A DNA stretch of 28,165 nt from JALONO01 sp038209965 (GCA_038209965.1 JBBQXF010000063.1:1-28165), one strand, 5' to 3'; shown: positions 8,072 to 15,989, numbered from the stretch's first letter. Numbers and translations: made by a program. Notes: generated by a model from the sequence alone, not told the origin.

Positions 8072-9211
8072 TCAGAATGCTTCGGTGAGGGTAAGGTAGA
8101 AATTGCTGATTCCCCGCCCGAAGCCATAGTCAAACCGGATGTTGAGGTTTTCTTTGCGGTTGAACAAAAAACGCAGCCCGCCCCCGTAAGAATACTTGAG
8201 CGTGCGGGCCGATAAGTCGGTAAACTGGTCGAACACGTCGCCGCCACCAGCAAACACCACTCCGCCAAAGCGCCAGAACAGCGGGAAACGGTATTCGGCC
8301 TGCACCCCGGTGAAGTTGTTGGCCCGGAACCGGTTGCGGGCGTAGCTGCGCAGGATGTCGTCGCCGCCCGCCGCCGCCAGCATGACAAAGGGCGGATTGC
8401 CAAAATTGTAGTTGCCCACTATTTGCCACGCAAATACAGATTTGTTGCCAACGGGGTAATAGCGGTTATTGATTAAATTGACATTCAAGTAGTTGAACTG
8501 GCTACCAAACGCCCCGTTGTACAAATAGGTAGAGAACTCAAAGAACACCCCAGTTCGGGGGAAGATCACATTGTCGCGGGTATCGAGCAGGGCCACCGCG
8601 CCAAGGCCGACGTTCCAGCCGCCCTTACTGCCAGTTATATTTCCCTTGGCCAGTTGTCCTTCGGGCGAATAGCGCAGGTCAAAATAGTTGGCTATCCGAA
8701 TATCGCCACCCAAATACCACTTGTCACCCACTTGTCGCAATACCAACTTTTTGATGTCCAACAAATTGTATTCATACAATTCTTCACTACTGGCTTGGGT
8801 ATTGTTGCCGATGCCATAAAAACGGTCGGGGAAATTGCGGTAGCGCAACTCCCCCTTCAAAATCCATTTTTCATCCCGCAAGAAAATACTCCACGAACTC
8901 CACAGATCGAGTTGTCGGTTTTGGGTATAATCGGCCAAGAATTTGGCCCAAGATAAGCGGGTGGTTTGGTTTGTGCGGCGGTTTTTGAGTTTGAAATAAT
9001 AGATGCCTATTGCCCCGGCAGCCCACCGGGTGTCGGGTGAGTAATAGAGCAATGGGATGGCAAATAGACCATCTTTGCGCTCCACTATTTGGGTGGTGTC
9101 TTGGTTGGGAGTATCGGCGGCGATCGACAAAGAGTCGGTTTGGGCGCGCACTGGCTCGGCCGACAACAGCCCAAGCCAGCCACCAAGGAAAAGAGAGAGA
9201 AATAGTCGCAT
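8072..9211 (-). CDS. BamA/Omp85-type surface antigen outer membrane protein
   Basis: A 379-residue protein with a signal peptide (about 1-23, ending VRAQ) followed by a short acidic linker. An outer-membrane beta-barrel of the bacterial surface antigen (Omp85/BamA) family fills the rest. Typical barrel features are the alternating aromatic strands, a DTRDNVIFPRTGVFFEFS segment (a conserved Omp85 'R.....P..G' turn), a glycine-rich AAGGDDILRSYARNRFR segment matching the family's 'G....rGy...r' motif, and a C-terminal phenylalanine (LTLTEAF) expected for Bam recognition. At 379 residues it is much shorter than BamA (~800) and appears to lack POTRA domains, so it is a barrel-only relative rather than the essential assembly factor. 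Substrate or role unknown. Confidence 0.82.
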   Translation of the reverse strand: MRLFLSLFLGGWLGLLSAEPVRAQTDSLSIAADTPNQDTTQIVERKDGLFAIPLLYYSPDTRWAAGAIGIYYFKLKNRRTNQTTRLSWAKFLADYTQNRQLDLWSSWSIFLRDEKWILKGELRYRNFPDRFYGIGNNTQASSEELYEYNLLDIKKLVLRQVGDKWYLGGDIRIANYFDLRYSPEGQLAKGNITGSKGGWNVGLGAVALLDTRDNVIFPRTGVFFEFSTYLYNGAFGSQFNYLNVNLINNRYYPVGNKSVFAWQIVGNYNFGNPPFVMLAAAGGDDILRSYARNRFRANNFTGVQAEYRFPLFWRFGGVVFAGGGDVFDQFTDLSARTLKYSYGGGLRFLFNRKENLNIRFDYGFGRGISNFYLTLTEAF

Positions 9212-9235
9212 AGTTGGTCATAATACTGTTAACGG

Positions 9236-9280
9236 GCCAAAATGTTGAGAAAAATGTGTAAAAAAACCTTAATCGGGCCG
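9236..9280. repeat. Dispersed repeat, copy 1 (upstream of the BamA-like gene)
   Basis: The core TGTTGAGAAAAATGTGT (9243-9259) is repeated with one change at 10799-10815. Weaker similarity extends over about 45 bases on both sides (GCCARAW before it, CCT-TAATC after it). This copy lies about 30 bases before the ATG of a minus-strand gene. Confidence 0.5.
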
Positions 9281-9929
9281 CCAGTGTCAGCTGGGTCGTT
9301 TATTGCGGCCAAGTGGCCCTGGGCGCCAACATGGTGCTGATGCCCCCCCCCGTGGCCGACGGCAATTAATCGGTGTTTAAATTTGATGTAACAAGTTGGT
9401 TTTTAAAATTTTAATATAACTGGTGTCCATAAGAAAACTAAACATACGTACTATGAGATAGTTATGCGCAAAATTTGAATTGAATATTTGTAGCCGTTTT
9501 TTGATACCTGTAACTTATCTGGTGGATCCAAATCTTTATTCGTTATTATAGCTGTTCTACTATGAGTTCTGTAAAATATTCGTTTGAATCTTTTGAATTT
9601 AACTGTCTTTTAATCAATTAATTGTACTACGCTTTTGATGTTTTTTGCAGATACTGGGTAGAACATACTTTATGTACTCGTCGGGTTCATGTATTCCTGC
9701 CCCACCCTTGGCCAGCTTGGAAGTTGATGTATTATCTCAACCCCATCAATTACCCAAATGCTCTGTAAACCACCACCATAAACCAATCTTGGACTTTACT
9801 AGTCAATGGGTCAAAAAACCTGGCCTTTGGACAATACTCAAGCGGTGGTTTGGAAACGTGACCTTTATTCCATTGCGCCTTGATTTATTCCCAAGCCAAT
9901 GGTTTTTCTCTTCACCGCCCCCTTGATTG
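9281..9929. other. Unannotated, partly AT-rich intergenic stretch
   Basis: About 650 bases without a supported gene. 9281-9369 is GC-rich and contains a run of nine C (9343-9351) inside a short plus-strand frame that ends at a TAA near 9367-9369 and could be a gene tail. 9370-9650 is strongly AT-rich with no ORF. 9645-9926 is open on the plus strand from a TTG (93 residues) but has no recognisable domain and no obvious promoter. I regard the stretch as non-coding or decayed. Confidence 0.4.
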
Positions 9930-10739
9930 CTATCCCTTGGTCAACACAAACCCGACGTAAAGCCCCTGGGCAAAGGCAATCATGAGCGAATAGATCAAGT
10001 AAGCTAGGCCAAATGCCACCAAACCACGCGCTGCGGCCGCCCAAGGCCGGACTGGAAACAGCCCCACGTACACAACAAGGTTATAGACCAGCTGGAACAA
10101 TGCGCTCAGCCCAAAAAGTGCCCAAAATGCCGCGCCATACCAAGCTTGGCCCTCCAAGAGTTTCAGCACCACAAATAGTACAGCGTGAAACAGGCTGTAA
10201 TGGCCAAAAGTGTAAGCCTGCACTACCAAGTGCTCGGCCAAATACAGGCCCCGGCGCCGGAACAGCCAGTGGAATGACAAGGCCGCGAACGGCAGAAAAA
10301 GCAAGTAAACCAAGTTGTAGTTGCCCAGCAAAAAAGCCTGAAATTTTTCATTGGCCTTTTGGGCGGTTATTCTATTGGCGACGGCCACCTCGGTTTGGGC
10401 CAACTTTTGGCCGTTGTCCTTGAAAGCAGCTTGGTACAGGTCTTGGAATCCCTTGGTCGATAGTGTGACCAAGGTGGCCAGCCCCACCATGAGCAGCAAG
10501 TACCTGAGCCATGGGTAATACACCACCCGCTGCCCGGCCAAATACCCCCGCAGGGCAGTGGCGGGCCTGAGCGTTAGGTCGCGGATCGTGTGCCATAGCC
10601 CCCGCTCCACATTGGTCAGGCTGGCCAGCACCTCACTGGCCAAGTGGCCGAACGTAAACCGGCGAGTGTTGGCCACTTGGCCGCAGTGGTGGCAGTAGGG
10701 CCCAGCTAGAGGCTGCTGGCAGTTCAAACAGTTAGACAT
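9930..10739 (-). CDS. DUF3667 membrane protein with N-terminal zinc ribbon
   Basis: A 269-residue protein from the ATG at 10739. It opens with a zinc-ribbon (Cys4-x2-Cys7 and Cys16-x2-Cys19 in MSNCLNC...GPYCHHCGQ). Then comes the DUF3667 signature region (FTFGHLASEVLASLTNVERG, TIRDLTLRPATALRGYLAGQR, YYPWLRYLLLMVGLATL), followed by about four to five hydrophobic membrane segments to the C terminus. The family is common in Bacteroidota; function is unknown. An upstream in-frame ATG (10787) would add 16 residues ahead of the ribbon and is not favoured. A repeat shared with the BamA-like gene's leader lies about 60 bases upstream. Confidence 0.82.
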   Translation of the reverse strand: MSNCLNCQQPLAGPYCHHCGQVANTRRFTFGHLASEVLASLTNVERGLWHTIRDLTLRPATALRGYLAGQRVVYYPWLRYLLLMVGLATLVTLSTKGFQDLYQAAFKDNGQKLAQTEVAVANRITAQKANEKFQAFLLGNYNLVYLLFLPFAALSFHWLFRRRGLYLAEHLVVQAYTFGHYSLFHAVLFVVLKLLEGQAWYGAAFWALFGLSALFQLVYNLVVYVGLFPVRPWAAAARGLVAFGLAYLIYSLMIAFAQGLYVGFVLTKG

Positions 10740-10791
10740 AGCACCAAGAGTGGGACAGAAATACAAACTCTGCCAAGTAACACCCAACCAA

Positions 10792-10836
10792 GCCAGATTG
10801 TTGAGAAAAACGTGTTAAATTGCCTCTAATCAAGGT
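10792..10836. repeat. Dispersed repeat, copy 2 (upstream of the DUF3667 gene)
   Basis: The core TGTTGAGAAAAACGTGT (10799-10815) matches copy 1 at 9243-9259, in the same orientation relative to its minus-strand gene. Flanking similarity includes GCCAGAT before it and CCTCTAATC after it. Confidence 0.5.
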
Positions 10837-10860
10837 AATTTATGACCAATCACCTTGATT
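10828..10860. repeat. Inverted repeat between the DUF3667 gene and the ada remnant
   Basis: Arms AATCAAGGT (10828-10836) and ACCTTGATT (10852-10860) are separated by 15 bases. It sits upstream of both divergent units. It could be a regulator site or a weak hairpin; no clear T run marks it as a terminator. Confidence 0.35.
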
Positions 10861-11046
10861 TAACAAAAAAATAATCTGATCAGCTTTTTTTATGACTGAC
10901 TGGACGGTTTTTGCGAATACTCCACGCAAAAAGAACTTAAGGGCCAGCTTTAGCCGTTTCCCCACTGTTTGCGCGGCGAAATTGGCGAGTGATCGGCGGC
11001 CGTTACGGTCAGCCAAAAAAGAAAATGTCCTTCGGAAGTTTCGGGT

Positions 11047-11076
11047 TTTGCGGCGGCAAAAACCCGTGGATATTTG
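11047..11076 (+). promoter_or_regulatory. Candidate Bacteroidota promoter for the ada remnant
   Basis: TTTG at 11047-11050 is followed 18 bases later by GATATTTG (11069-11076). This fits the TTTG-N17-23-TAnnTTTG pattern with one mismatch. The ATG of the Ada-type fragment lies 19 bases downstream, at 11096. Confidence 0.45.
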
Positions 11077-11095
11077 CAACCTAAATCATAACACA

Positions 11096-11248
11096 ATGGA
11101 TACCCAAGCGCAGCTCAACCTTGAACGGATTGCGGAGGCAATCGGCTACATCAAAACCCATTATAAACCGATGTTGGGCAAATCATTTAAAATCCCCAAG
11201 GGGCGCAACGAGTATAGATGCACCGTTAATTCCAGCGTCAAATCCTAG
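11096..11248 (+). pseudogene. N-terminal remnant of an Ada-like methyltransferase/AraC regulator
   Basis: From the ATG at 11096 the frame reads MDTQAQLNLERIAEAIGYIK and continues to THYKP. This matches the start of Bacteroidota bifunctional AraC-helix-turn-helix/methylated-DNA-cysteine methyltransferases, which open with 'QaqiNFERIAeAI.YIk.nfk'. After about 25 residues similarity stops, and a short unrelated tail ends at a TAG (11246-11248); the HTH and the methyl-accepting PCHR region are absent. The protein would be only 50 residues against about 280 in the family. An AT-rich stretch follows. Its position upstream of an Ada metal-binding fragment and alkB supports the identification. The promoter-like element in front appears intact. 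Confidence 0.55.
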
Positions 11249-11542
11249 GAACGTATTGAAAATTTATTTATTCGATTATCAGTTACTTAAATAAAAGGCA
11301 CTTTTGCTAGTTGCCCAAGTTTGTCCATTTTTGTGTTCATTAAGTAAAGATCGACAACGATTGTCATCTCCCAAGGAATCTATTTTACGAGTAATGAATG
11401 TAAAGTGCTTAAAACCTAAATATATTGCGAAATCTGACCATTTTTAAAATTTAAACAGCTATACTAAAGTTAATTTTGACAGTTTAATAATTTAATCATT
11501 TAGCATGTTCTAAAGAAGTGTCATTTACTCGGATTTTTTGGT
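11249..11542. other. AT-rich spacer inside the decayed alkylation-repair locus
   Basis: About 294 bases, clearly richer in A+T than the flanking genes, with no open frame of note. It separates the Ada N-terminal stub from the Ada metal-binding pseudogene and may mark where the rest of the methyltransferase gene was lost or replaced. Confidence 0.4.
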
Positions 11543-11870
11543 ATGACAACTGCCTTGTTTTCTATCACACATGATAGCCCACCAGACTTTTGCGTAACAT
11601 GGGTCAACCAGACGAGCCTGTACACTTTTATCAACGACCGGGAATTGCAACGCCTCATCAAGCCCAAGAAAATTGGCTTTGGCGGTAATCAAAAATTGAA
11701 GATCTGAAACGCTTCATTGCGCTCCGGGTAAACGAATGAAAAAAGCGGAGCGGGCTTTTTCTGCCGCCCTGAGCGAAGCCGTTGAGAATGGTTTTCGCCC
11801 CTGTGGGCATTGTATGCGACGCGATTATCAAACATGGAAAAATGGATTTGTTCAACCCCTCAACCGATAG
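11543..11870 (+). pseudogene. Frameshifted Ada metal-binding domain protein
   Basis: Two frames together spell a small Ada zinc-domain protein. The first runs from the ATG at 11543 to a TGA at 11705-11707 and contains RLIKPKKIGFGGNQKLKI. The second resumes at 11709 with TLHCAPGKRMKKAERAF and ends EAVENGFRPCGHCMRRDYQ...WK before a TAG at 11868-11870. Family members read continuously as 'I.FGGN.kLKIYG.L.C.SGKRM......EA...GfRPCGHCM...Y..WK'. Here the 'YG' codons are replaced by four bases, a net loss of two. The zinc-ligand cysteines are all still present (HC, RPCGHC). The second frame overlaps the alkB start by 29 bases, suggesting former translational coupling. A sequencing error cannot be excluded. 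Confidence 0.65.
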
Positions 11871-12450
11871 TCGCCATAACCTGCTGCCCAAAGACGGCAC
11901 TGTAAATTATTATGGCAAATTATTTTCCAGACCAGAAGCAAACCAGTACTTGGCGGTTTTGCTAAATGCCATTGAATGGAAGAATGACGAAGCGGTCATT
12001 TTTGGTAAAGTGGTGGTCACTAAACGAAAAGTTGCTTGGTATGGCAGTCGGGATTTTGAATATACCTACTCCAACATCACCAAATGCGCTTTGCCGTGGA
12101 CCGAAGAACTCTTGTCGTTAAAAGCGGTGGTGGAAGCCCAAACCGGTGAAACGTTCAATTCGTGTTTGCTCAACCTCTATCACGACGGCAGTGAAGGGAT
12201 GGCTTGGCACAGCGATGGTGAAAAAGATTTGCAAAAAGACGGCACTATCGGGTCGCTGAGCTTTGGGGCGGAGCGCAAATTTGCTTTCAAGCACAAGCAA
12301 ACCAAAGAAAGTGTGTCGCTGGTTTTGGAACACGGCAGTTTGTTGGTGATGAAAGGAACGACCCAGACACATTGGCTCCACCGGCTCCCCCCGACCACGC
12401 TCATCGCCAAGCCACGGGTGAACCTCACTTTCCGGACCATCGTTGGGTAA
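11842..12450 (+). CDS. AlkB-family 2-oxoglutarate/Fe(II) DNA dioxygenase
   Basis: A 202-residue cytoplasmic enzyme predicted to reverse N-alkyl lesions such as 1-methyladenine and 3-methylcytosine in DNA by oxidative demethylation. The iron ligands are visible as His123-x-Asp125 (GMAWHSDGE) and the distal His180 (HWLHRLP). The 2-oxoglutarate-binding arginines are in PRVNLTFR (Arg192, Arg198). The Asn-x-Tyr motif NLYHDGSEGM and SFGAERKFAFKHK are also typical of the ALKBH2-like bacterial subfamily. I start at the ATG at 11842 (MDLFNPSTDS), where family similarity begins; the 20 residues upstream in frame come from the overlapping Ada pseudogene. The gene is intact although its likely operon partners are broken. 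A bidirectional terminator lies about 100 bases downstream. Confidence 0.88.
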   Translation: MDLFNPSTDSRHNLLPKDGTVNYYGKLFSRPEANQYLAVLLNAIEWKNDEAVIFGKVVVTKRKVAWYGSRDFEYTYSNITKCALPWTEELLSLKAVVEAQTGETFNSCLLNLYHDGSEGMAWHSDGEKDLQKDGTIGSLSFGAERKFAFKHKQTKESVSLVLEHGSLLVMKGTTQTHWLHRLPPTTLIAKPRVNLTFRTIVG

Positions 12451-12550
12451 GCCTACCGGCGGAAAACCCCACGTTTGGCCAACACCATAGTAGTGGAAAA
12501 CAGCGTGTTTCGGCTCGGTTCCAAGCGATTGCTCCGGGCAATACCACTAA

Positions 12551-12582
12551 AAAAACCATTGTGTTTATGCACAATGGTTTTT
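12551..12582. terminator. Bidirectional hairpin terminator
   Basis: Arms AAAAACCATTGTG (12551-12563) and CACAATGGTTTTT (12570-12582) with a six-base loop and flanking A and T runs. It lies between the convergent alkB (ends 12450) and the subunit 3 gene (ends 12615). Confidence 0.8.
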
Positions 12583-12614
12583 GATTTCTAGTCAACGGAC
12601 AGATTTTCGGGGAT

Positions 12615-13259
12615 TTACTTTTTGCTGTAAATCGGGTCGTATTTCAGGCCATATTTGTCCAACACTTCTTGCGGTACCCCGTCCCACACATTTGGTTTGT
12701 TGCCCCGGTAGTCCAAGTATTTGAAACCGATTTCAGTGGTGAAATACCCCGTGGCGGTCAGCCCGCGCATGAGGTTAAAGAACGATACCCCCGGCTTCAT
12801 TTCGGGCTTGGCCAGCTCAGGATAGGCAATTTGGTCCAAGAGTGCCGTCTTTTGGGCATCTGCACAATCGACGAACAATTTGCCAAATTGCTTGGTGGCT
12901 TGGTTGTCCAGCCAGCGCAGCCCGCCCCGGAGCGGGGTTTGTAGGTTGGGCTGATCCTTGGCCATGAACTCGATGAAAGCCGGTACGCCGGCCTCGGTGG
13001 CCCCGCCCGACTTGTCATCGGCGGGGATGATCAGTTCGGCCAATTGGCCAATGGTCTTGAGTTCGGCTTCGCTGAAAAATTTCTGCTGGGCCAGGGCGGC
13101 ATCCCGGTCTTGCTCTTCCGGGCTACGGCCATTCAGGAAATCGGTGGCCAGTGGCGGCAGTGCCTCCAGTTCGCCCGCTTGGGCATCGGCCCCGGTGAGC
13201 AGCCCACCAGCGGCCAATGGGCTGAGGGCCATGTATTTGAGTAAATCGCGACGATCCAT
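12615..13259 (-). CDS. Gluconate 2-dehydrogenase subunit 3 family protein (Tat-exported)
   Basis: A 214-residue accessory subunit. The N terminus MDRRDLLKYMALSPLAAGGLL has a twin-arginine signal, so the protein is probably exported folded, together with the flavoprotein encoded just upstream. The body shows the family pattern, including FFSEAELKTIGQLAELIIPADDKSGGA, then GVPAFIEFM and a C-terminal GYFTTEIGFKYLDYRGN. In gluconate and related dehydrogenases this small subunit pairs with a GMC flavoprotein and helps its maturation or export. The genes are 44 bases apart on the same strand, implying an operon with the GMC gene first. No cytochrome c subunit gene is adjacent. Confidence 0.88.
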   Translation of the reverse strand: MDRRDLLKYMALSPLAAGGLLTGADAQAGELEALPPLATDFLNGRSPEEQDRDAALAQQKFFSEAELKTIGQLAELIIPADDKSGGATEAGVPAFIEFMAKDQPNLQTPLRGGLRWLDNQATKQFGKLFVDCADAQKTALLDQIAYPELAKPEMKPGVSFFNLMRGLTATGYFTTEIGFKYLDYRGNKPNVWDGVPQEVLDKYGLKYDPIYSKK

Positions 13260-13303
13260 ATCAATCTGGGTGAATAATGAAAGGGGAAACGGGCTGGGCC
13301 AGC

Positions 13304-15046
13304 CTACAAATTGCCCTTTTTCTTTTGGTCAATAATATACTCCGATGTGCGCATCGATAGCGCCATGATGGTCCAAGTGGTATTTTTATCGGCCTGCGAC
13401 ACAAACGGCCCCGCATCGACACAGAACACATTTTTGGCCTCGTGGGCTTGCTGGAACGAATTGAGCGCAGTTTTGTCGGGGTTGTTGCCCATCCGCACTG
13501 TACCCACTTCATGGATGATCCGGCCCGGAATCTCGAGGCCGTAGTTGCGTTCGGGGCCAGGCTTTTCGCCCAGGGCAATCCCGCCCATGCTGGAAATGAT
13601 CTGCTCGAATGTATCCTGCATGTGCTTGGCCTGCTTGATTTCGTAGTCCGACCATTTGTAGTGGAAGCGCAACACCGGGATGCCGTACTTGTCCACGGTG
13701 GTGGGGTCGATCTCACAATAGTTGTCCTCGCGGGGGATGGCTTCGCCACGACCGGCCATGCCCACATAAGCCCCATAGAACCGATGATAGTCCTCCTTGA
13801 GCGATTTTCCGTAGCCCCCGGCCGGTTTGGGCTTGCCGTCCACGCCGGAAATTTTGCCATTCAGGCCCTCAATGCCCCAGCCAAATCCATAAGCGGGCAT
13901 TCCCATGCCGCCCCAATACTCGATGTGGTAGCCACGGGGGAAATCAAGTTTCTTGTTTTCTAGCCACCACGGTGAATAAATATGCATTCCGCCCACTCCA
14001 TCTTCATTATAGCGGGTGCGGTTCATCAAGGTGGGCACAAAGGCACTCCGACTGGCCCCAGTGGAATCGTGGAGATACTTGCCCACTACGCCGCTTCCAT
14101 TGGCCAACCCGTTGGGGTGGCGGGTCGACTTGGAGTTGAGCAGTAGCCGGGCCGATTCGCCCGCGCTGGCCGCCAAGATGACGATTTTCGCTTGGACAAT
14201 CTCTTCTTTGAGGGTGATTTTATCCACATAACTTACGCCCGTAGCCAGCCCGTCGGGCCCGGTGAGTACCTCGCGGGCCATTGCGTTGGAATACAAATCC
14301 ACATTGCCGGTGGCAATGGCGGGTTTGCACAGCACCGATGACGATGAGAAATCAGCGTAGGCAAAGCAGCCCCGGCTGCACTGGTTACAATAAAAGCAGG
14401 CCCCGCGTTCCTTGTTGATGGCCTTGGTCAGAATGGAAAGCCGGGAAGGAATGACCGGAATGCCCAAGCCAGTTGCCCCCTTTTTGATCAATAGCTCATG
14501 CAAACGGGGTTTGGGCGGGGGCAGGAAAATTCCATCTGGCTCATTGCGGATTCCTTCAATCGAGCCAAAAATACCCACCAAGCGATCGAGCCGATCATAA
14601 AAAGGTTTCACATCGTCATAGCCGATGGGCCAGTCCTCGCCCAGCCCGTCGAGGCTGCGGCGACGGAAATCATCGGGGCCAAACCGGAGCGAAATGCGCC
14701 CCCAGTGGTTGGTGCGCCCGCCCAGCATCCGGGAGCGGAACCAGTCGAACTTGGTGCCATCCTTGGTGGTGTAGGGTTCGCCATCGATCTGCCACCCGCC
14801 CCAGGCCGCGTCAAAGTCGCCGAAGGGCCGGGTGGTGCTGGCCCCACGCCGGGGCGATTCCCACGGGGCTTTGAGCTGGGTGATGTACTTGGGATCTTTG
14901 GGGTCATAGTAGGGGCCGGCCTCAATCAGGGCCACTTTGGCCCCCGCGTTGGCCAGTGTGTAGGCCGCCATGCCCCCGCCCGCACCCGAGCCCACGATGC
15001 ACACATCGTAGACTTTGGCGGCACGCTTGATTTGGAAATCGTTCAT
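13304..15046 (-). CDS. GMC-family FAD-dependent oxidoreductase
   Basis: A 580-residue flavoprotein that would oxidise an alcohol or sugar substrate. The FAD-binding Rossmann motif GSGAGGG is at 19-25 (VCIVGSGAGGGMAAYTLANA). RMLGGRTNHWGRISLRF is the GMC motif near the flavin. A cysteine cluster (CFYCNQCSRGCF) is typical of the gluconate-dehydrogenase-like branch. The catalytic pair is His512 (HEVGTVRMG) and Asn555 (NTTWTIMALSMRTSEYI). No N-terminal signal is seen, so the protein would be carried out by the Tat signal on its subunit 3 partner 44 bases downstream. Substrate cannot be told from sequence; sugar, gluconate or inositol-type polyols are possible. The operon is followed by a strong terminator. 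Confidence 0.9.
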   Translation of the reverse strand: MNDFQIKRAAKVYDVCIVGSGAGGGMAAYTLANAGAKVALIEAGPYYDPKDPKYITQLKAPWESPRRGASTTRPFGDFDAAWGGWQIDGEPYTTKDGTKFDWFRSRMLGGRTNHWGRISLRFGPDDFRRRSLDGLGEDWPIGYDDVKPFYDRLDRLVGIFGSIEGIRNEPDGIFLPPPKPRLHELLIKKGATGLGIPVIPSRLSILTKAINKERGACFYCNQCSRGCFAYADFSSSSVLCKPAIATGNVDLYSNAMAREVLTGPDGLATGVSYVDKITLKEEIVQAKIVILAASAGESARLLLNSKSTRHPNGLANGSGVVGKYLHDSTGASRSAFVPTLMNRTRYNEDGVGGMHIYSPWWLENKKLDFPRGYHIEYWGGMGMPAYGFGWGIEGLNGKISGVDGKPKPAGGYGKSLKEDYHRFYGAYVGMAGRGEAIPREDNYCEIDPTTVDKYGIPVLRFHYKWSDYEIKQAKHMQDTFEQIISSMGGIALGEKPGPERNYGLEIPGRIIHEVGTVRMGNNPDKTALNSFQQAHEAKNVFCVDAGPFVSQADKNTTWTIMALSMRTSEYIIDQKKKGNL

Positions 15047-15444
15047 TTCATACCAAGGTTAAAGAAAATTGACTGGTTTGACAAACTAAGCTTGGATCAC
15101 CCCAAAAGAAAATTGCGCTATCGTCTAGGTGACTGCTCAAGTTTGCGGACGGAAGTTAGCCTTTTGGGCGAAAAATGGCAAGAGGAAGGAAAATATTTGT
15201 TTGAATGGGGAAAAGGGTGCTTGGATTTGGCCCATCGGCGAAGGGAAGAGTGCCGAACTGGTGGCCAATGGGGTGATCTATACCCGAAAACGCCCCTAGG
15301 CCGGGCCAGCAGCTTTCTCCGCTTGGTTGGGCTAGCTGAAAAACCAACCAGCTTTTCGGCCACAATTAGACGCAAACCGCCGAAGCACTATTTGGGCAGC
15401 TTGATTTTCATTGATTCCGTTCGTTGTATCCAAAAAGCCGGGTC
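15047..15444. other. Intergenic region between the GMC and DUF2480 genes
   Basis: About 400 bases without a convincing gene. It holds a direct repeat of AAAGAAAATTG (15061-15071 and 15105-15115) and a hairpin (GGTTGG 15325-15330 with CCAACC 15344-15349) that could end the purB-DUF2480 transcript. One short plus frame near 15160-15300 looks protein-like but has no start or domain I can name. Confidence 0.4.
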
Positions 15445-15972
15445 TTAGTTTTCGGCCAATGCTTTCGGTTTTTTGTACAATGGAACCGTGCTGCAAGGTT
15501 CGCCATACATGATGGCCGCAGCCACTGGGCGCAGGCGGCGGGTAATTTCCACATAGGCCGAAGGGGGCACTGGGTGTTTGCTGCAGCCCTTGATCACTAC
15601 CTTGGCCCCGCGATACTGCTCTATGTCGATCATGGCGATGGCATCGCGGAAGAGGGCATCTTCCAAGGCAGCCAAATCGCCAAAGACCACCGAATGGACA
15701 AATGGCTCCAAGTGCAGGGCCAGCAGCATGTAGGCCCACACGGGTACTATGGCATCGGCCGAACAATGTACGGCCACGTTCTGGCCTCGGTACTGCGCCC
15801 AATCGTGCTGCTTGAGAAACTCCCGAAAATCTTTTTCGCGCAGCAAAAGCTCTTGGTACAAATTATCTTTGAGATCGTATAGTACCCGCTCACCGGGGTG
15901 ATAGAAATTTTCAAGTTCCAGCGTGGACAGACCGCTGCTGGCCACTCGGTTTACGATCAGTTCTTCATTCAT
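15445..15972 (-). CDS. DUF2480 family protein
   Basis: A 175-residue soluble protein from the ATG at 15972 (MNEELIVNRVASSGL). The whole length fits DUF2480: LSTLELENFYHPGERVLYDL, a helical QELLLREKDFREFLKQHDW segment, then strands with VAVHCSADAIVPVWAYMLL and a C-terminal GCSKHPVPPSAYVEITRRLRP segment. A TTG six bases earlier is a less likely start. The family is essentially Bacteroidota-specific and its function is unknown. It follows purB by 17 bases on the same strand, so the two are very probably co-transcribed; this hints at, but does not prove, a role tied to nucleotide metabolism. Confidence 0.82.
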   Translation of the reverse strand: MNEELIVNRVASSGLSTLELENFYHPGERVLYDLKDNLYQELLLREKDFREFLKQHDWAQYRGQNVAVHCSADAIVPVWAYMLLALHLEPFVHSVVFGDLAALEDALFRDAIAMIDIEQYRGAKVVIKGCSKHPVPPSAYVEITRRLRPVAAAIMYGEPCSTVPLYKKPKALAEN

Positions 15973-15989
15973 TGTCAATTTTCCTTTCG

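Noticed and set aside
7867..8403. Minus-strand 178-codon frame overlapping the BamA-like gene
   Set aside because: It overlaps the barrel gene in another frame on the same strand and has the usual Arg/Ser-rich shadow composition.
9645..9926. Plus-strand 93-codon frame from a TTG
   Set aside because: No domain, non-standard start, no promoter; sits in a region with signs of decay.
10892..11095. In-frame extension upstream of the Ada fragment
   Set aside because: Family similarity begins at 11096, and a promoter-like element lies inside the extension.
15160..15300. Short protein-like frame in the GMC/DUF2480 gap
   Set aside because: It has no start codon, ends at a TAG, and matches no family I can name, so chance is the simpler explanation.
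14498..15448. Plus-strand 316-codon frame opposite the GMC gene start
   Set aside because: Mostly antisense to a clear GMC gene; the part beyond it (15047-15448) has no domain.
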